Notes under the pieces: generated by a model
What the model was told of the DNA's origin: nothing
Database searches by the model: none
What the model saw: only the letters and a program-made list of their open reading frames with translations
Shown: in pieces, positions 26,964 to 37,316 of the stretch
How the letters are laid out: each line of letters opens with the position of its first letter
Numbering within the stretch: position 1 is the first letter of the stretch
Translations under genes and position numbers: made by a program
Assembly: GCA_016721305.1 (NCBI GenBank)
Contig: JADKIH010000003.1
Coordinates: forward strand, 289,125-353,124
Direction: 5' to 3'
DNA length: 64,000 bases
Source of the DNA: Bacteroidota bacterium
Lineage (GTDB): Bacteria > Bacteroidota > Bacteroidia > AKYH767-A > 2013-40CM-41-45

Positions 26964-28160
26964 GTGCTTTTACTGAATACCGCTGCGGATAATTTAGATC
27001 CTTCTCCTTTTTGGAGAGACGTTACACTCATCATCATCAGTTTCCTGATGTTTATGGGCACGATTTACATTTATTTCAGATTACGGATCAGTACATTTCG
27101 TCGTGTTCGTCGTTTGTTGGAAGAACGGGTGGAGGTAAAGACACGACAGCTTACCGAGAAAAATCTGGAACTGGAAAAACTTTCGCTCGTGGCAAGCAGA
27201 ACGGATAACGCTGTTTTAATCGCCGGCACGGCGGGAGATATTGAGTGGGTAAACGACGGATTTGTGCGATTGACAGGAATGACGAAAGAGTCGATTGCTG
27301 CTAAAAAGTTGTCGGAGATAAATGTTTACACAAATATCGAAGCCGAGATAAAGCAGGCAATCGAAAATCGCCACTCTCGAATTTTCGAAAGTAACGTAAC
27401 GACGCACAATCTGCAGAACATTTGGATTTCTTCGACACTGACACCGATATATGGCGAAGACAACAATCTGAAAAAGCTTGTAGTTGTGGATACCGATATT
27501 ACCACCGGTAAAAACATGCAAAAACAGATTGAAGCATCTTTGAAAGAGAAAGATGTTTTGCTGAAAGAAATCCATCACCGCGTTAAGAACAATCTGCAAA
27601 TCATTATCAGTTTATTGAATCTGCAGAGTGGTTATATCAAAGACGAACACACATTGAAGGCCGTGAAAGACGGACAGAACCGTGTTCGTTCGATGGCGCT
27701 TGTGCATGAGAAGTTTTATCAGTCCGACGAGCTCAGTGAAATCAATTTTGCCGAGTACGTTGAAAAGCTTTGTCAGTTCTTGTACCAATCATACGGCGAC
27801 AAAACCGATCGCGTGAAAGTTGCCATTATCGGCGACCCGCTTGGACTCGATATGGATACCGCTATGCCATGCGGTTTGCTCATCAATGAAATTGTTTCGA
27901 ATTCGTATAAGTATGCCTTTCCGGGTGAGTCACGTGGAACTATCACAATAGAAATTAAGCATGACGGAAAGAAGGCCACACTGAGAATGAGCGACGATGG
28001 CGTCGGATTACCACAAGGCTTCGAAGTTGAAGCTTCCGAGTCGTTGGGAATGCAGCTTATTCAAGCCCTGACAAGTCAATTAGACGGCGAATTAAAGGTT
28101 TCCCGCGATAAAGGAACAACCTTCGAGGTCACTTTTACGTATCCTCGCCACAATGGATAA
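26964..28160 (+). CDS. membrane sensor histidine kinase, PAS plus HisKA_2 type
   Basis: 398 residues from GTG 26964. One membrane helix (VTLIIISFLMFMGTIYIYF, residues ~19-38) is followed by a coiled coil. A PAS domain with PAC covers ~65-190. A HisKA_2-type dimerisation motif follows (LLKEIHHRVKNNLQIIISLLNLQ), with the phospho-His in IHHRVKNN. The HATPase domain comes last, with MPCGLLINEIVSNSYKYAFPG and DDGVGLPQGF. This kinase class usually pairs with LytTR or similar regulators, and the next gene, 52 bases on, is exactly such a response regulator. Signal unknown. Confidence 0.9.
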   Translation: MLLLNTAADNLDPSPFWRDVTLIIISFLMFMGTIYIYFRLRISTFRRVRRLLEERVEVKTRQLTEKNLELEKLSLVASRTDNAVLIAGTAGDIEWVNDGFVRLTGMTKESIAAKKLSEINVYTNIEAEIKQAIENRHSRIFESNVTTHNLQNIWISSTLTPIYGEDNNLKKLVVVDTDITTGKNMQKQIEASLKEKDVLLKEIHHRVKNNLQIIISLLNLQSGYIKDEHTLKAVKDGQNRVRSMALVHEKFYQSDELSEINFAEYVEKLCQFLYQSYGDKTDRVKVAIIGDPLGLDMDTAMPCGLLINEIVSNSYKYAFPGESRGTITIEIKHDGKKATLRMSDDGVGLPQGFEVEASESLGMQLIQALTSQLDGELKVSRDKGTTFEVTFTYPRHNG

Positions 28161-28212
28161 TAAATAAGACAGAAAAAAGATTAGTTTAGAGTTTTAAATT
28201 TTAAAACAAGAT

Positions 28213-29349
28213 ATGGCCGCACTGAAAATAATGATTGTTGAAGACGAGATTATCGTTGCGAAAGACATTCAGAGAATTTTGAAGAAGTTGGGTTACGAGG
28301 CGTTTGATCCATTTGCAAACGGCAAAAAGGCGCTCGACTCCATCGAGAAACTTAATCCGGATATTTTATTGCTCGACATTAATTTGAAGAGTAGCGAGAT
28401 CGACGGTATTCAGGTTGCGGAGCAGGTTCATCAGCACTATCAGATTCCGTTTATCTTCCTTACGGCATTTTCCGATAAGAACACTCTTGAGCGTGCGAAA
28501 TTGACCGAGCCATACGGTTATATCATTAAGCCATTCGAAGAGGACGATATTCGTACCGCAATTGAGATTGCGTTCTACAAATACACGAAGGATCTTGAGA
28601 TGCAGAATAAGGGCAATCGCTTTGCTGCAGCTCTCGACAGTATTGAAGTAGCAGTGATCATCACCGACTCTAACGAGAAAGTTATTTTCATGAATAAGAT
28701 GGCCGAAACACTTACCGGTTGCCTCAAGCAGGAAGCATTAGGTAAAGACATTGCCATCGCGATGAAGAATTGCACGAACGAAACACGTTCCGTATTTAAG
28801 ACACTTGCTCATACCGTTGTCGGCGACACAACGAAACAAGATACCGATGCCGAAGTTCCGGTATCGAATGGTGCCTCAGAACAAAAAGTTTCGGTGAACA
28901 CCTTCCCTATCTTAACGGTAAACAATAAAATCAACGGCTGTGCATTTGTGATGACATCTCCGGGTCGTCGTGATCAGGTGCAGGAGACCGGTACCGATAA
29001 AAACCTTTTCAACTTCCTCGAAAACATTTACGCAAACAACAGTTTCTTCGTTAAGAAAGATTCTCGTTTCGTGAAAGTAAACTTCCAGGACATTTTATGG
29101 ATTGAAGCGCTTGATAACTACGTCATCATTAAAACGTCGTCGAAAGAGCAATTTATTTTGCACAGTTCGATGAAAGATATTGAGTCGAAGTTGCCACAAC
29201 TTAATTTTGCGCGTGTTCACCGTTCATACATTGTTCAACTCGAAAAGATCAACGCATTGGAGGAAAATGCCTGTATCATTGACGGAAACCGTATTCCGAT
29301 TGGTAAGTCGTACAAAGACAATCTGATGAGCCGCCTAAACCTCTTTTAA
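28213..29349 (+). CDS. response regulator with receiver, PAS and LytTR domains
   Basis: 378 residues. The receiver covers residues 1-125 (IMIVEDE, phospho-Asp in ILLLDINL, Lys in YIIKPF). A PAS-like domain covers ~135-250 (VAVIITDSNEKVIFMNKM). A C-terminal LytTR DNA-binding domain starts near 275, with FFVKKDSRFVKVNFQDILWIEALDNY and the closing ARVHRSYIV. A PAS domain between receiver and LytTR is a less common arrangement and suggests that a second signal is read directly by the regulator. It is the likely partner of the kinase just upstream. Confidence 0.92.
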   Translation: MAALKIMIVEDEIIVAKDIQRILKKLGYEAFDPFANGKKALDSIEKLNPDILLLDINLKSSEIDGIQVAEQVHQHYQIPFIFLTAFSDKNTLERAKLTEPYGYIIKPFEEDDIRTAIEIAFYKYTKDLEMQNKGNRFAAALDSIEVAVIITDSNEKVIFMNKMAETLTGCLKQEALGKDIAIAMKNCTNETRSVFKTLAHTVVGDTTKQDTDAEVPVSNGASEQKVSVNTFPILTVNNKINGCAFVMTSPGRRDQVQETGTDKNLFNFLENIYANNSFFVKKDSRFVKVNFQDILWIEALDNYVIIKTSSKEQFILHSSMKDIESKLPQLNFARVHRSYIVQLEKINALEENACIIDGNRIPIGKSYKDNLMSRLNLF

Positions 29350-29407
29350 CGGGCGATAAGACAGGATTACGACTATATTTTTCCGGAAAATTAATTTTCG
29401 ATTCACC

Positions 29408-29415
29408 TACTTTTG
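29408..29415 (+). promoter_or_regulatory. candidate -7 box for the ABC exporter
   Basis: TACTTTTG matches TAnnTTTG. It ends 35 bases before the GTG at 29451. No convincing -33 TTTG is seen at the right distance. Confidence 0.45.
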
Positions 29416-29450
29416 GATTAATGAGGTAGATTCGCACCAAACTTTTGGGA

Positions 29451-30215
29451 GTGAGCAAAAACCCTATTATTGAGGTTAAAAATCTGGTAAAGCATTATCA
29501 GGACATCAAAGCCGTAGACGGAATTAGTTTTACGGTATTTGAAGGAGAAATCTTTGGACTTCTCGGCCCCAATGGAGCAGGAAAAACCACAACTTTAGAA
29601 ATTATTGAATCACTGCGAGAGAAGACCTCGGGAGAAGTGATTGTTGCCGGCTATCAACTCGAAAGCCATGCTGATGAAATAAAGCAGCAGATCGGTGTTC
29701 AGCTTCAGGCGGCAAACTATTATCCTGCGCTCACGCTAAACGAGCTTCTGGACATGTTTGCGGGCCTTTATAACGTCGTAATCGATAACCATGACATTCT
29801 CAGCCGTGTTGGTCTGGAAACGCGTGGTAAGGCAAAATACAAGGAACTTTCAGGCGGACAGAAGCAGCGTTTTTCCATTGCTACAACGTTGATCAATCAG
29901 CCTAAAATTGTATTTCTCGATGAGCCCACTACCGGACTGGATCCACAGGCTCGCCGTAATCTTTGGGAATTGATTAAAGACATTCGCCAAAAAGGAACAA
30001 CCGTTGTCATTACGACGCACTATATGGACGAGGCGGAAATTCTTTGCGATCGTGTTGCTATTGTAGAGAAGGGAAAAGTTATTGCCATCGATTCGCCATT
30101 GGCGCTCATCGATAAATTAATTGCATCCGGTTTTGATCGTAAGAAGCCGGTCAAGCAGGCGAATCTCGAAGATGTATTTTTGTCATTAACCGGTTACGAA
30201 TGGAGGGACGAATAG
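29451..30215 (+). CDS. ABC transporter ATP-binding protein
   Basis: About 254 residues. It has Walker A GPNGAGKT, signature LSGGQKQRF, Walker B IVFLDEPTTGLDP and the switch His in TTHYMDEAE. This places it with the DrrA/CcmA-like daunorubicin-type exporters. I chose GTG 29451 over TTG 29445, which adds two residues; the choice is not decisive. It ends one base before the permease gene, so the two form one ABC-2 exporter. Substrate unknown; antibiotic, lipid or polymer export are all seen in this class. Confidence 0.92.
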   Translation: MSKNPIIEVKNLVKHYQDIKAVDGISFTVFEGEIFGLLGPNGAGKTTTLEIIESLREKTSGEVIVAGYQLESHADEIKQQIGVQLQAANYYPALTLNELLDMFAGLYNVVIDNHDILSRVGLETRGKAKYKELSGGQKQRFSIATTLINQPKIVFLDEPTTGLDPQARRNLWELIKDIRQKGTTVVITTHYMDEAEILCDRVAIVEKGKVIAIDSPLALIDKLIASGFDRKKPVKQANLEDVFLSLTGYEWRDE

Positions 30216-30216
30216 T

Positions 30217-31368
30217 ATGAGCAATAAAAAGAAATACTCTCAGATAGTTGCCATGCTTGCGATTGCAAAAGCAAGTTTTCGTGCAATGATTCGGAATCCG
30301 TCGGCAGTAATTTTTAGTCTGGCCTTTCCTCTTATTTTCATTTTCGTTTTCGGTTTCATTAAATCGAATCGAATTAATATGGAAGTTGGAATCGTACCGG
30401 GCAGCGATACAACCGGAGCAGTGTATTCACTTTTTAAGTCAACGCCAAACATTGAACGCGTCATGAATCTTTCCGATCAGGAAATGCAGGATCGACTCGA
30501 CAAAGGACGTATTGATGCGATTGTAATGTTTGAAAAGAGCATGACAGATAGCGGAGTTGCAGAGCGAGTAACACTCACAACTTCGAAAGCTGCAGGAGAG
30601 AAGGGGCTGTTTGTTTCTTCGATATTAACCAACATCATCGACAAGCAGAATATTCAGCATTACAAGGCGATGGCATCGGGACTTAGCACACACGATGTAC
30701 AAATGGCAACGGTAAATTTACCTTCGGCAGAGTTTCGTGAGATGCAAAGCAGCGGAAGAGAATACCAGATGATTGACTTTATTCTTCCGGGACAGTTAGG
30801 GTTTTCAATTCTTAGTGCCGGTGTATTTGGAACAGCGTTTGTGTTTTTCTCTTTACGTCAGACACTGGTTCTGAAACGATTTTTCGCAACACCCATTAAA
30901 CGACCATATATTATCATGGGAGAAACATTAAGCCGATTGGTATTCCAGCTTATTGGTTCATTGTTTATCATTATTGTCGGTCATTTTGTTTTTGGTTTCA
31001 CGTTAGTCAAAGGCTGGATGACGGTTCTGGAAATGTTGGTACTCTCGGCCTTCGGGCTTGTTATTTTTATGGGAATCGGTTTTGTGATATCCGGAATTGC
31101 GAAAAGCGAGAACGTTATTCCTCCAATTGCAAACATTTTCACCATGCCGCAGTTTTTGCTCAGCGGTACATTTTTCCCGGTTGATTCGTTTCCGACCTGG
31201 ATTCGGGTTTTAAGCAAAATGCTACCCCTCACCTATTTGAACGACGCTTTAAGGAAGGTGGCGTTCGAAGGCGTTGGTTTTATGGGAATTTCGACCGAAT
31301 TATTGATTTTAGCCGGTTTTGGCGTGTTGATTTATGCTGCCGCCGTGAAATTTTTCCGCTGGGAATAA
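30217..31368 (+). CDS. ABC-2 type transporter permease
   Basis: 383 residues with one N-terminal membrane helix (AVIFSLAFPLIFIFVFGFI), a large extracytoplasmic loop of about 150 residues, then five to six helices. This is the ABC2_membrane_3/YhgE-like layout with an extended first loop. The motif LSGTFFPVDSFPTWIRVLSKMLPLTYLNDALR is typical of drug or lipid exporters of this class. It starts directly after the ATPase stop and functions with it in the inner membrane. Confidence 0.9.
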   Translation: MSNKKKYSQIVAMLAIAKASFRAMIRNPSAVIFSLAFPLIFIFVFGFIKSNRINMEVGIVPGSDTTGAVYSLFKSTPNIERVMNLSDQEMQDRLDKGRIDAIVMFEKSMTDSGVAERVTLTTSKAAGEKGLFVSSILTNIIDKQNIQHYKAMASGLSTHDVQMATVNLPSAEFREMQSSGREYQMIDFILPGQLGFSILSAGVFGTAFVFFSLRQTLVLKRFFATPIKRPYIIMGETLSRLVFQLIGSLFIIIVGHFVFGFTLVKGWMTVLEMLVLSAFGLVIFMGIGFVISGIAKSENVIPPIANIFTMPQFLLSGTFFPVDSFPTWIRVLSKMLPLTYLNDALRKVAFEGVGFMGISTELLILAGFGVLIYAAAVKFFRWE

Positions 31369-31449
31369 CCATTTCGGTCATTAATCGGTAATAATAGGTC
31401 TAATGTATGGTCGTTCAGTAAATTACCAGAAAAGTCCCCTTACTTTTTG

Positions 31450-31457
31450 TATTTTTG
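31450..31457 (+). promoter_or_regulatory. candidate -7 box for the PKD-repeat protein
   Basis: TATTTTTG fits TAnnTTTG and covers the TTG at 31455. This argues for ATG 31479 as the start of the gene, 21 bases downstream. Confidence 0.45.
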
Positions 31458-31478
31458 TTAAAATCGATAGTCCTGCCT

Positions 31479-34400
31479 ATGAAGTTGAGATTTCCGGCGA
31501 AGTCCGTTTTTCTCTTACTAGCTTTTTGTGTCTTTACCACTGCCCGAATTTATGGACAGGCGGGTAAAGATGGCGCGCGTACAGTATCGTCTCCCTCCAC
31601 TGTTCTAAATGATTACACTACGCTTACGGCAAACGTTTCCGCCGGTGCGAGTAGCATTCAGGTTGCATCAAGCGCGTTGTCGACGAATTTCTCTGCGCCA
31701 CTGGCTCCGGGCGATTTAATTTTCATTATCCAAATGCAAGGTGCGTCGATGCTTACGGGCGACGACTCCACATACGGCAGCATTACTTCGTATAACAATT
31801 GCGGTAATCACGAATTCGCCGAGGTAGCGACAGTGCCAAACGGTACGACGATTACAACAGCATGTCAGCTCTCGTATAATTATACTGCTGCAGGCAAGAC
31901 ACAGATTATTCGCGTTCCACGTTTTGCGAGCTTAACAATAAACGCCGGCAGTAGCATTATTGCCACAGCGTGGAATGGTTCTATAGGAGGCGCTGTTGTG
32001 CTCGAGGTTCAGGGTGCGACAACTATGAATGGTCAGATCGATGTTTCTGCTCGCGGATTTCGCGCCGGTTCATTGGTTGGTGACAACAATGCATTCTTCG
32101 GTGTGCTGAACTGGCGTTGGCCGACGAACGATTACGGTGCCGAGAAAGGCGAAGGAATTGCAGGATCACAGACTGATTACGATGCAATGAATGGAAGATA
32201 TTGCAAAGGTTCTCCTGCCAACGGTGGTGGTGGCGCAAGCTCACACGATGCCGGTGGTGGTGGTGGCGCAAATTGCGGCACACTCGGTTATACAGGCCGT
32301 GGAGTTCCCGATGTTTCTACACCTACCTGGGCAAACGCATGGAATCTTGTCTATTCGGGTTTTGCTGCTTCCGTTTCTTCCGGTGGCGGTGAAGGTGGAT
32401 ATTCATTCTCGTCGAGCAATCAAAACGCAACAACGTTAGGAACATTCAGCCCTACATGGGGTGGTGATCAGCGGAGAGATAACGGTGGTCGCGGAGGTCA
32501 TCCTCTCGACTATTCTACCGGACGAATTTTTCTTGGTGGTGGCGGTGGAGCCGGTGATCAAAATGATTTATTCGGCGGCGCCGGTGGTAATGGCGGAGGA
32601 ATCGTTTATCTGCTCAGCTATGGAAGTGTTTCCGGTTCAGGATTAATAAATGCAAACGGACAAAATGGTTTCAACACAACCGGATCTGGTACCGATGGTG
32701 CCGGTGGCGGTGGTGCAGGCGGAACAGTTATACTGGATGTATCGGGAACGATCGCCGGTATTATAGTAAGTGCCAATGGCGGTGCCGGAGGAAATCAGCT
32801 TGTTACTTCATTCGTGACTGAAGCCGAAGGTCCCGGTGGTGGTGGTGGCGGTGGATATATAGCAAAGTCCGGCGGAGCGATCGGATGTTTTGCAAACGGC
32901 GGAAATAACGGAACAACAAATTCATTTGGTCTTACAGAATTTCCCCCTAATGGCGCAACGAAAGGTGGAGCCGGAATGCCGAACGAAACCGTAAACACAT
33001 TACATATTATTCCGACAAATGTGGGTGTATGTGCAGGAAGTACAGCGACACTCACAGTTACAACAACCGGGATAATTCCTCCCGGAACTGTTTTTAACTG
33101 GTATACTCAGGCAATTGGCGGAACATCTGTCGGAACCGGCACGACATACACTACACCGGTTATCAATACCGGCCCCGTTACCTATTATGTGGCTGCGTGT
33201 CCGGGTGCGGTAAGATATCCTGTTGTGGTAAGTATCGACAATGTTACATCGTCATTCACTGCAAGCTCAGTTTGTTCGGGCAGCGCAACAGTTTTCACCG
33301 GCACAGGATCTTCATCGGCAGGAACTATTACAGGATGGTCATGGAATTTCGGCAGTGGAGGAAATACTTCTACTCAGCAAAATCCATCATTCACATATCC
33401 GTCGGCAGGAAGCTATACGGTGACAATGACAGCAACATCGAGCAGTGGATGTACAAGTTCATCATCGCAGACGGTAACGGTAAACACAACGCCGACAATT
33501 AGTTTTACAGCATCTCCTTTAAGCGGGTGTTCACCACTTGCTATTACATTCACTAATACATCTACTAATGCGAGTTCTTTCACGTGGGATTTTGGTGACG
33601 GAACAGTTGTGTTCTCTTCGGGTACGCCATCGCATACATACACAACGCCGGGAACGTATTCGGTAACAGTTACAGGAACCAACGGCGGGTGTACATCAAC
33701 ACACACGACGACAAATATGATTACGGTGAATGCGAAACCGCTTTCATCCTTCTCTGCTCCTACGGCTGTTTGTTTGGGCGATCCGATTTCGTTCAGCAAT
33801 CTTTCGACCGGCAACGGAACAACGATTACCGGTTACACGTGGAACTTCGGTGACGGCGGACCGACTTCTTCTTCGACAAACCCTTCGCACACTTATGCTT
33901 CAGCGGGAACATATAACGTAACCCTGACAGCAAACTCTTCTTCGTGCAACGACGATACAACGATAACGGTTTCTGTGAACCAGGCTCCCGTCGTGGCATT
34001 CACGGCACCCGTTTTGTCGGGATGTGATTCGTTGACGGTGCAATTCTCCAATACGACAACCGGTAGCCCAAGCTATACATGGAATTTTGGCGATGGAAGT
34101 GCTGTATCTTCTTCAACGAATCCGTCTCACACCTATACAAGTTCAGGGACGTACACAGTTACACTGATTGCTACCCTTGGATCTTGCGCAGATACTTTAA
34201 TCCGTACCGGCTACATTGCAATTCATCATCAGCCAACAAGTAGTTTTACGGGGACAACGGTTTGCCAGGGCGACAGTGCACATTTTACGAATGCATCAAC
34301 AGGCAATGGAGATCCGATAACAACTTATTCATGGACGTTTGGTGACGGAGGAATCTCTGCATTGACAAATCCTGCGCACATGTATTCGGCCTCGGGTACA

Positions 34401-37172
34401 TATACCGCTATTCTGGCGGCATCGACAGCTTATTGCACCGATTATGATACAGTGAGTGTAAGCGTAACTTCAGGCCCAATAGTTAATTTCTCTACTCCCT
34501 CAACAAGCGGCTGCGGAAGTGTTACTGCTGCATTCACGAATACAACAGCCGGTTCACCAACGTACATGGGATTTCGGTGACGGCAGTGCAAGCTCATCGT
34601 CTGCAACACCAACGCACACATACAGTACTCCGGGAACATACACAGTAAGTTTGATTGCCGTGCAGGGATCTTGCAGAGACACTTTAGTTCGTCCGGCGTA
34701 TATCAACGTTTATAATAATCCGCTCAGTTCGTTTTCGACTGCAAATGTTTGTTTGGGCGACTCCGTACATTTTACGAATCTATCTAGTTCCTCAGGCGAT
34801 CCGATTGTCGGTTATTCGTGGGCATTTGGTGATGCAACGACATCGTCCATTCCTTCGGCTTCGCATTATTATTCGTCGGCAGCAACATACACCGTTGTGT
34901 TAACTGCGAGCACTGCACATTGCAGTGATGACACGAGCCTTACGGTAACAGTTTCTCCGGGACCAATTGCGAATTTCAGTACAGCAACTACGACTTCATG
35001 CGGACCGGCATCCGTTTCGTTTACGAATACTACCACAGGTACACCCACTTTCACGTGGAACTTCGGCGACGGCAGCGGAACATCTTCGCAGACATCTCCA
35101 ACACATACGTACACCGTTCCGGGAACATACTCCGTTACACTCATTGCTTCACAAGGCAGTTGTTCGGATACGGTGACTCGTCCGGCTTACATAACAATTT
35201 ATGCTCTGCCGCTGAGCTCGTTTACAACGACGAACGTTTGCCTCGGCGATACAGTTCATTTCACCAATGGCAGTTCGTGTGCCGATCCGATTACAAGCTA
35301 CACATGGGATTTCGATGACGGAACGAATGGCAGCGTTGCATCTCCTACGCATTTTTATTCGACAGCAGGAAGTTATTTGGTAAATCTTTCAATAGCCACC
35401 GCTCATTGCACCGACGACACTACGATTACTGTTACCGTTTCACCGGCACCGGTGGTTAATTTTAGTACAGCGACGACATCATCGTGCGGAGGAACAGCAA
35501 TTGCATTTAGTAATACAACAACAGGCTCACCTGTTTTCACGTGGAACTTTGGCGACGGAAGTGCAACGTCATCATTAGCCACACCGACTCATGCTTATAC
35601 TACGGCAGGAACTTATACCGTTACACTGATTGCCTCGCAAGGAAGCTGTGGAGACACACTGGTTCGAAGCAATTACATTTCAATTTACAATCAACCACTC
35701 AGTTCTTTCAGTACAAATGCGGTTTGTTTGGATGATAGTTCTCGTTTTACCAACTTATCAACAGGAAACGGCGATCCATTAACAACGTACGCCTGGGATT
35801 TCGATGATGGACTAACATCTTCTTCAATTTCTCCTGCACATTTCTATCAAAACGCCGGTAGTTACAATGTAACGCTCACCGTTTCTACAGCGCACTGTAC
35901 CGACGATACAACGATTGTTGTTGCTGTGAGCGATCTTCCTGCCGTTGCGTTTGCACCATCATCTACAACGGCGTGCGACGGAGCAACAATCCAGTTCACT
36001 AATAGCACATCGGGTTCGAATACATACTCATGGGATTTTGGCGATGGAGGCAGTTCGTCAGCAACTTCGCCATCTCACACCTATACTACTCCGGGGTTTA
36101 TACGGTTACGCTTACTGCTGCTGCTGCCGGAGGTTGTTCTGCGACTCAATCGCTCTTGAATCTGATAACGATTCGCACTACACCTGTAGCTAATTTTAAC
36201 GCAGCAACGACATCCATTTGCCAAAACGGTTGTGTTAATTTCTCTAATCAATCCGGAGCGGGAATCACATCATGGCGATGGACATTCAGCGGCGGTAATC
36301 CTGCGGCTTCGATCAGCCAGAATCCGCCGACAGTTTGTTATGGTAATATTGGAAATTACAATGTGACTCTTATAGTGTCGAACGGCTTCTGTTCCGACAC
36401 GCTCACACAGAATTCTTATATCCACGTCGTAAATTGTTCGCTTCGTCCTACGGCTAATTTCATCAGCAGCGATACGGGACTTTGCGGAGGAGCATGCGTT
36501 GATTTCGTTGACCTTTCGTTGAATTCGACCGGCTGGCAATGGCAGTTTCCGGGTGCTACTCCGTCGACATCTACGGCGGAGAATCCGACATCGGTTTGTT
36601 ATTCAACACCGGGAACATACAATGTGACATTGATTACAACCAATACGACCGGCAGCGACACCTTAGTAGTCAGCAATCTGATTCACGTATCTGCTATTCC
36701 GACTACGCCATCATTTACTCAAACCGGAAACGTACTTACATCAACTCCCGCATCACAGTACCAATGGTATTATGGCAACATTCCGATTTCCGGTGCAACG
36801 TCGCAGCAGTATACGGCTACGCTTTCCGGATATTATTCTGTGATGACAACCGACGCCAATGGATGTTCGGCCACCTCGCCACAATCGCACGTTTCTTTAG
36901 TTGGTATTGAAGAGGCGGAGATGTCGGCACCGTATACTGTTTATCCAAATCCTGCTCAGTCGTTTTTGTATGTTCATTTCGGGCAGACAAACATTTCACG
37001 TTTCACATTTGAATTGACAAATAGTATAGGCCAGATTGTTTTCCGCAGCGAAGAAAGCTCCATTGCTTCTCAGACGATTTACCCGATAAATCTGGAAGAC
37101 CTTTCTGCCGGTGTTTACTTTTTGACGGTGCGTACCGAAAAGCGCGCCTGGTTATCACGAATTGTTCACTGA
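31479..37172 (+). CDS. giant PKD-repeat T9SS surface protein, broken by two frameshifts
   Basis: One gene of about 1,895 codons spread over three frames. The start ATG 31479 begins a signal peptide ending near RIYGQ. Residues ~30-500 form a Gly-rich beta region (GGGGGASSHDAGGGGG). An Ig-like domain follows, then 14 PKD domains (repeated WNFGDG...HTYTTPGTYTVTL), another Ig-like domain and a type A T9SS sorting domain (YTVYPNPAQS, GVYFLTVRTEKR). Breaks lie at 34563-34567 (two bases, probably CA, missing before TGGGATTTC) and at 36093-36096 (one G missing from a G run). The inferred role is an adhesin or structural surface protein, delivered by T9SS. The PKD domains alternate between two types. 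Confidence 0.88.
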
Positions 37173-37291
37173 CGTGTGTCAGAAGTTTTTTGACAAAAAC
37201 CACTAAAATCTTACAGTTGTAAGTAAGCACGGCATTGGCCGATGAATTGACGCATACCATCAAGCCCGTTTCTAGTATAAGAATGTAGGAA

Positions 37292-37309
37292 ATTCCCATT
37301 AGAGGGAAT
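37292..37309 (+). promoter_or_regulatory. hairpin in the leader of the TonB-dependent receptor gene
   Basis: ATTCCC-ATTAGA-GGGAAT ends seven bases before the ATG at 37317. If formed in the mRNA it would cover the ribosome-binding region and could control initiation. Confidence 0.45.
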
Positions 37310-37316
37310 CATCTAC

